A stretch of DNA of 35,861 nucleotides from Candidatus Omnitrophota bacterium (GTDB taxonomy: Bacteria > Omnitrophota > Gorgyraeia > Zapsychrales > Fredricksoniimonadaceae). A program made the position numbers and the translations under genes. The notes beneath the pieces were generated by a model that made no database searches, was not told the origin of the DNA, and saw nothing but the letters and a program-made list of their open reading frames with translations. Below, piece after piece: positions 33,529 to 35,861 of this stretch (positions are counted from its first letter, which is position 1; every line of letters begins with the position of its first letter). Location: positions 1 through 35,861 of the forward strand of contig JAKFXC010000013.1 in NCBI GenBank assembly GCA_021731625.1, written 5' to 3'.

Positions 33529-33869
33529 TACTCTAAAATCAATATTTTTAGATTCTCTAGAAGTTGTTTCCGGTGTTCTTGGGACAATTTCCCCAAATGC
33601 TTGATGAATCTGCGATTGTCTATGGCCCTGATTTGATCAACCAGTATGTCGGAATCATTTTCTAATGCGCCTTCTTTCTTTCTGACATGCACTCTTAAAA
33701 TTTGCGAAGAGGCCACCATTTTGCTTGTTAAAGGACACACCACTGTACTGGGGTGAATGTTATTGAGAAGTTCGGTTTGAATGACGATCACAGGTCGTAC
33801 TTTCCCGGGTTCTGTGTCTAGCTGTGGATTTAAGTCTGCTAAATAAATATGAAATTTTTCAATCTTCAT
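33528..33869 (-). CDS. MazF/PemK-family toxin
   Basis: This 113-residue protein has the PemK/MazF core: IYLADLNPQLDTEPGKVRPV with the conserved basic residues at the active site, VIVIQTELLN, VVCPLTSK, and SDILVDQIRAIDNRRF in the C-terminal half. Toxins of this family are sequence-specific endoribonucleases. It starts three bases after the antitoxin stop and ends with a one-base overlap to the methyltransferase gene. No catalytic position looks disrupted, so it is probably functional. It may act on mRNA under stress when the antitoxin is degraded; the cleavage sequence cannot be predicted. Confidence 0.94.
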   Translation of the reverse strand: MKIEKFHIYLADLNPQLDTEPGKVRPVIVIQTELLNNIHPSTVVCPLTSKMVASSQILRVHVRKKEGALENDSDILVDQIRAIDNRRFIKHLGKLSQEHRKQLLENLKILILE

Positions 33870-33872
33870 GCC

Positions 33873-34100
33873 TTAATTCTCTTGCAAACGCTCCATCTCC
33901 GCCAAAACCTCCAAGGAATTATGCGCCACAGCCTTGGATTCCAATGCCAATTTCTTTTTTAACAAACGGCGCCTATTAAATAAATTATAGAGGCGTAAAG
34001 CCTCGTTGATATAGGCGTTCCTGGATATACGGTTTGATTTGACCATTTGATCCGTTTCCTTAAAAATATCTTCTTTGAGCTTTAGAGATAAAACTTTCAT
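33873..34100 (-). CDS. ribbon-helix-helix-type antitoxin of the MazEF/PemIK pair
   Basis: This 75-residue protein should bind and inhibit the MazF-type toxin and repress the pair's own promoter. The N-terminal strand-helix-helix MKVLSLKLKEDIFKETDQMV followed by ISRNAYINEALRLYNLF has the ribbon-helix-helix pattern; the C-terminal part (KKLALESKAVAHNSLEVLAE) would wrap the toxin. The frame extends to an ATG at 34139, but the ATG at 34100 is preferred because AAGGGGG lies just before it and the longer form would begin inside the operator palindrome and upstream of the expected transcript start. It is first in a long same-strand gene run. Confidence 0.9.
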   Translation of the reverse strand: MKVLSLKLKEDIFKETDQMVKSNRISRNAYINEALRLYNLFNRRRLLKKKLALESKAVAHNSLEVLAEMERLQEN

Positions 34101-34114
34101 TGAGACCCCCTTAC

Positions 34115-34137
34115 GGTATATACTAAAAGTATATACC
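34115..34137. promoter_or_regulatory. palindromic operator of the toxin-antitoxin pair
   Basis: GGTATATACT and AGTATATACC are perfect ten-base arms around AAA. The palindrome covers the -10 box of the antitoxin promoter, the usual place for autorepression by a ribbon-helix-helix antitoxin or its complex with the toxin. Confidence 0.8.
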
Positions 34138-34155
34138 ATTCTTCCCCGGTGTCAA
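34128..34155 (-). promoter_or_regulatory. sigma-70 promoter of the toxin-antitoxin run
   Basis: On the minus strand a perfect TTGACA (34150-34155) and TATACT (34128-34133) are separated by 16 bases. The -10 lies within the operator palindrome. The predicted transcript starts near 34121, before the antitoxin ATG at 34100. Confidence 0.75.
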
Positions 34156-34215
34156 GCGCAGAAATTGCTAAATAAATATTGCGTCAATGACGGAGCAAGG
34201 GTAGGATAACACTCG

Positions 34216-35763
34216 ATGAAAGTCGTGATCTTAAACCCCTCTTTTGGCGACAATTTTGTGCGCGTGGCCCGCTGGGCAGCCAAATCCCGCGGCCGGGTGC
34301 AGCGCCATCCCGAATACATGCTCACCGCCGCTCAAGTCTTAATCGACGCCGGCCACGACGTGCATTACATTGAAGCCGCAGCCCGCAATTTCACCGCCGA
34401 GGAATCCATTGACAGCACCGTTTCCCTTAAACCCGACCTTTTGGTCATGCATGTGACCACGCCTTCCATTTATTCGGACATTGACCAAGCAAAAACCATT
34501 AAAGATAAGATCCATTGCAAAGTCGCGTTTGTCGGCCAACACGCCACGGCGGAAATCGATGATACTTTCGCTATTGGCAAAGGCGTGGTCGACTATATTC
34601 TACCCCGCGAATATGACTATACTCTGCGCGACCTCGCCAATGGTGTACCCGACGACAAAAATTTAGGACTCTGTTGGCTCAAAGGCGGCCAAGTCCTTAA
34701 AAATATGCCCCGGCCGGACATTGATGTCAACGAACTGCCTTTCCCGGCCTGGCAACTCATCCAGCCGGAATGGTACCCGGACGGCGGCAAGAAATTCCCC
34801 TTCCTGACCTTAATGACCGGCCGCGGCTGCAACAATGCCTGCACCTTCTGCCGGGATCCTCAGCTCATGTACGGTTATAAATTGCGCAACCGACGGGCCG
34901 ACTTGGTTGTAGCTGAAATGGAACACGATCTTAAACTCCATCCGCAGATCCGGGAAATCATGTTTGAAACCGACACCTTTGCCGCCGAGCGTGAGCATGT
35001 TACCAAAGTGTGTAACCTCATCATTGAAAAAGGCCTTCACAAACGCCTAAGTTGGTCCTGCAATATGCGAGTGAATACCGACTTGGACCTCTTACCTTTG
35101 ATGCGGGAAGCCGGCTGCCGCATGCTGATGACCGGCTTTGAATTCGGCACCGACGAAAATCTACGGGTCATCCGCAAAGGCGGAGTGAGCATCGACATGG
35201 CCCGGCGCTATTCAGAGGCCGCCCATCGTTTAGGATTTACCATCCACGGCTGCTTTATGATCGGCGCCCCGGGGGAAACGAAAGAAAGCGCTCGCAAGAC
35301 CATTGATTTTGCCAAATCCCTGCCGCTGGACACCATACAAATCACCGGGGTGGCCTCTTATCCGGGCACGTCCTTGTACAAATGGGCCAAGGAAAACAAT
35401 TACATTTTAGCCAAAAACTGGCGGGATTGGCTGACCGAATCCGGCGAACAACGCACCTTGCTCTCCTATCCCCAATTTTCTCACAAAGATATCGACGAAC
35501 ACATCGACATTGGACTCAAGGAATTCTATCTGCGGCCGAAGCAAATATGGCGTATGTTCATTACCATCAACAGTGTGGGTGACTTTTTACGAAAACTCCA
35601 CGGCTTCAAAGCCTTCGTGCATTACTTTTTTCAAAAATTCGTGCGCCTCATCAAAGGCCAGGGCCTTAAAAACCAAGCCCAGACTAAATTTTTACACCGC
35701 CGCGTGCGCGGCCAATCTCCTTCCACAAATTCCGCCGACCCTGCATTGACAGCGGTAAATTAA
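34216..35763 (+). CDS. radical SAM protein with B12-binding-like domain
   Basis: This 515-residue protein has an N-terminal Rossmann-like cobalamin-binding region (about 1-140, MKVVILNPSFGDN, LLVMHVTTPSIYSD, GVVDYILPREYD) and a radical-SAM core with the CxxxCxxC cluster motif at Cys205, Cys209 and Cys212 (GRGCNNACTFC). Further blocks are FEFGTDENLRVIRKGGV and FTIHGCFMIGAPGETKES. The order matches BchE/HpnP-type enzymes. The base-off histidine motif DxHxxG is not seen, so B12 use is uncertain. A basic C-terminal tail (about 440-500) follows. Such proteins modify hopanoids, tetrapyrroles, lipids or glycans; no neighbour settles the substrate. AGGA lies nine bases before the ATG. It is the first plus-strand gene after rpoN. 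Confidence 0.94.
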   Translation: MKVVILNPSFGDNFVRVARWAAKSRGRVQRHPEYMLTAAQVLIDAGHDVHYIEAAARNFTAEESIDSTVSLKPDLLVMHVTTPSIYSDIDQAKTIKDKIHCKVAFVGQHATAEIDDTFAIGKGVVDYILPREYDYTLRDLANGVPDDKNLGLCWLKGGQVLKNMPRPDIDVNELPFPAWQLIQPEWYPDGGKKFPFLTLMTGRGCNNACTFCRDPQLMYGYKLRNRRADLVVAEMEHDLKLHPQIREIMFETDTFAAEREHVTKVCNLIIEKGLHKRLSWSCNMRVNTDLDLLPLMREAGCRMLMTGFEFGTDENLRVIRKGGVSIDMARRYSEAAHRLGFTIHGCFMIGAPGETKESARKTIDFAKSLPLDTIQITGVASYPGTSLYKWAKENNYILAKNWRDWLTESGEQRTLLSYPQFSHKDIDEHIDIGLKEFYLRPKQIWRMFITINSVGDFLRKLHGFKAFVHYFFQKFVRLIKGQGLKNQAQTKFLHRRVRGQSPSTNSADPALTAVN

Positions 35764-35774
35764 TTTGCTATAGT
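35746..35774 (+). promoter_or_regulatory. sigma-70 promoter of fdxA
   Basis: A perfect TTGACA (35746-35751) and an extended -10, TGCTATAGT (TATAGT at 35769-35774), are 17 bases apart. The -35 lies within the last codons of the radical-SAM gene. Transcription would start near 35781, and GGAGG precedes the fdxA ATG. Confidence 0.8.
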
Positions 35775-35812
35775 TTAATGATTATTTATCCTTAAACGGA
35801 GGTCGCGCCCCT

Positions 35813-35861
35813 ATGGCTCACATAGTTACCGAACCCTGCATCAAGTGCAAATACCACCAAC
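35813..35861 (+). CDS. fdxA: 7Fe ferredoxin (partial, 5' end only)
   Basis: Sixteen codons are visible before the window edge: MAHIVTEPCIKCKYHQ. This matches the start of FdxA-type seven-iron ferredoxins, in which TEPCIKCKYxDC supplies ligands to the [3Fe-4S] and [4Fe-4S] clusters. GGAGG lies 11 bases before the ATG and a strong promoter lies upstream. The rest of the gene is outside the window, so the second cluster motif cannot be checked. Confidence 0.85.
   Translation, partial: MAHIVTEPCIKCKYHQ

Noticed and set aside
34160-34215. Promoter for the radical-SAM gene (TTGCGT ... TAGGAT, 17-base spacing)
   Set aside because: Only three and four of six matches, and it would leave no leader although a ribosome binding site is present.
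1-35861. CRISPR array, tRNA/rRNA genes, insertion sequences, exosortase
   Set aside because: I found no regularly spaced repeats, no RNA gene signatures, no transposase and no exosortase gene in any frame.

Overview
The window comes from a Gram-negative bacterium of moderate GC content. It encodes an outer-membrane polysaccharide channel, a lipoprotein, sigma-54 and a complete aconitase, and its genes are packed so tightly that ATGA and TAATG overlaps are common. No rRNA or tRNA gene fixes the taxon. The mix of a PEP-CTERM/XrtA-like exopolysaccharide locus, a fused hemC-cobA-hemD and a radical-SAM/B12 protein would fit an uncultured lineage such as Omnitrophota or another PVC-group phylum, but this is a weak inference.

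Region 1 (1-9331, minus strand) is one long exopolysaccharide operon. From its promoter end it encodes a small MerR-like DNA-binding protein, an OPX/Wza export protein, a Wzz-like chain-length protein, an ExeA/GspA-like ATPase, an uncharacterised membrane/coiled-coil protein, a CpsD-type tyrosine kinase, a WbpP-like epimerase, RfbA, a GT4 glycosyltransferase, and an ABC exporter (permease plus an ATPase cut by the window edge). The 288-base gap 9332-9619 holds a sigma-54-type promoter (GG-N10-GC) facing this operon and an inverted repeat upstream of it. The rpoN gene itself starts on the other side of the gap.

Region 2 (9620-15518): rpoN (plus strand) converges with a tetrapyrrole operon (minus strand): hemC-cobA-hemD fusion, hemB, hemL and a small phosphomannose-isomerase-type cupin. 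The HemC part of the fusion lacks the C-terminal domain that normally carries the dipyrromethane cofactor cysteine.

Region 3 (15581-19675): an acyl-CoA dehydrogenase is translationally coupled to a three-part cNMP-binding / MinD-like / patatin protein, behind a good sigma-70 promoter.

Region 4 (19735-26096): leuC, leuD, ilvD, aroC, an SDR, a thioredoxin-like [2Fe-2S] ferredoxin and a small membrane-anchored protein follow a near-consensus promoter at 26068-26096. This links leucine/valine/isoleucine and chorismate synthesis in one transcription unit.

Region 5 (26145-34155): a MazEF/PemK-type toxin-antitoxin pair with a palindromic operator heads a packed run of an RsmI-like methyltransferase, acnA, a GST, a NUDIX hydrolase, a dicarboxylate/amino-acid symporter, a lipoprotein L,D-transpeptidase, a small three-helix membrane protein and ElbB.

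Region 6 (34216-35861, plus strand): a radical-SAM protein, followed by the start of fdxA with its own promoter inside the end of the preceding gene.

Short dispersed repeats occur in the few gaps: a 29-base repeat (two copies), a 19-base palindromic core (two copies, one forming the end of leuC), and a 13-base block before hemC and the GST gene. No gene-free stretch exceeds 300 bases. No CRISPR array, insertion sequence or RNA gene was recognised.
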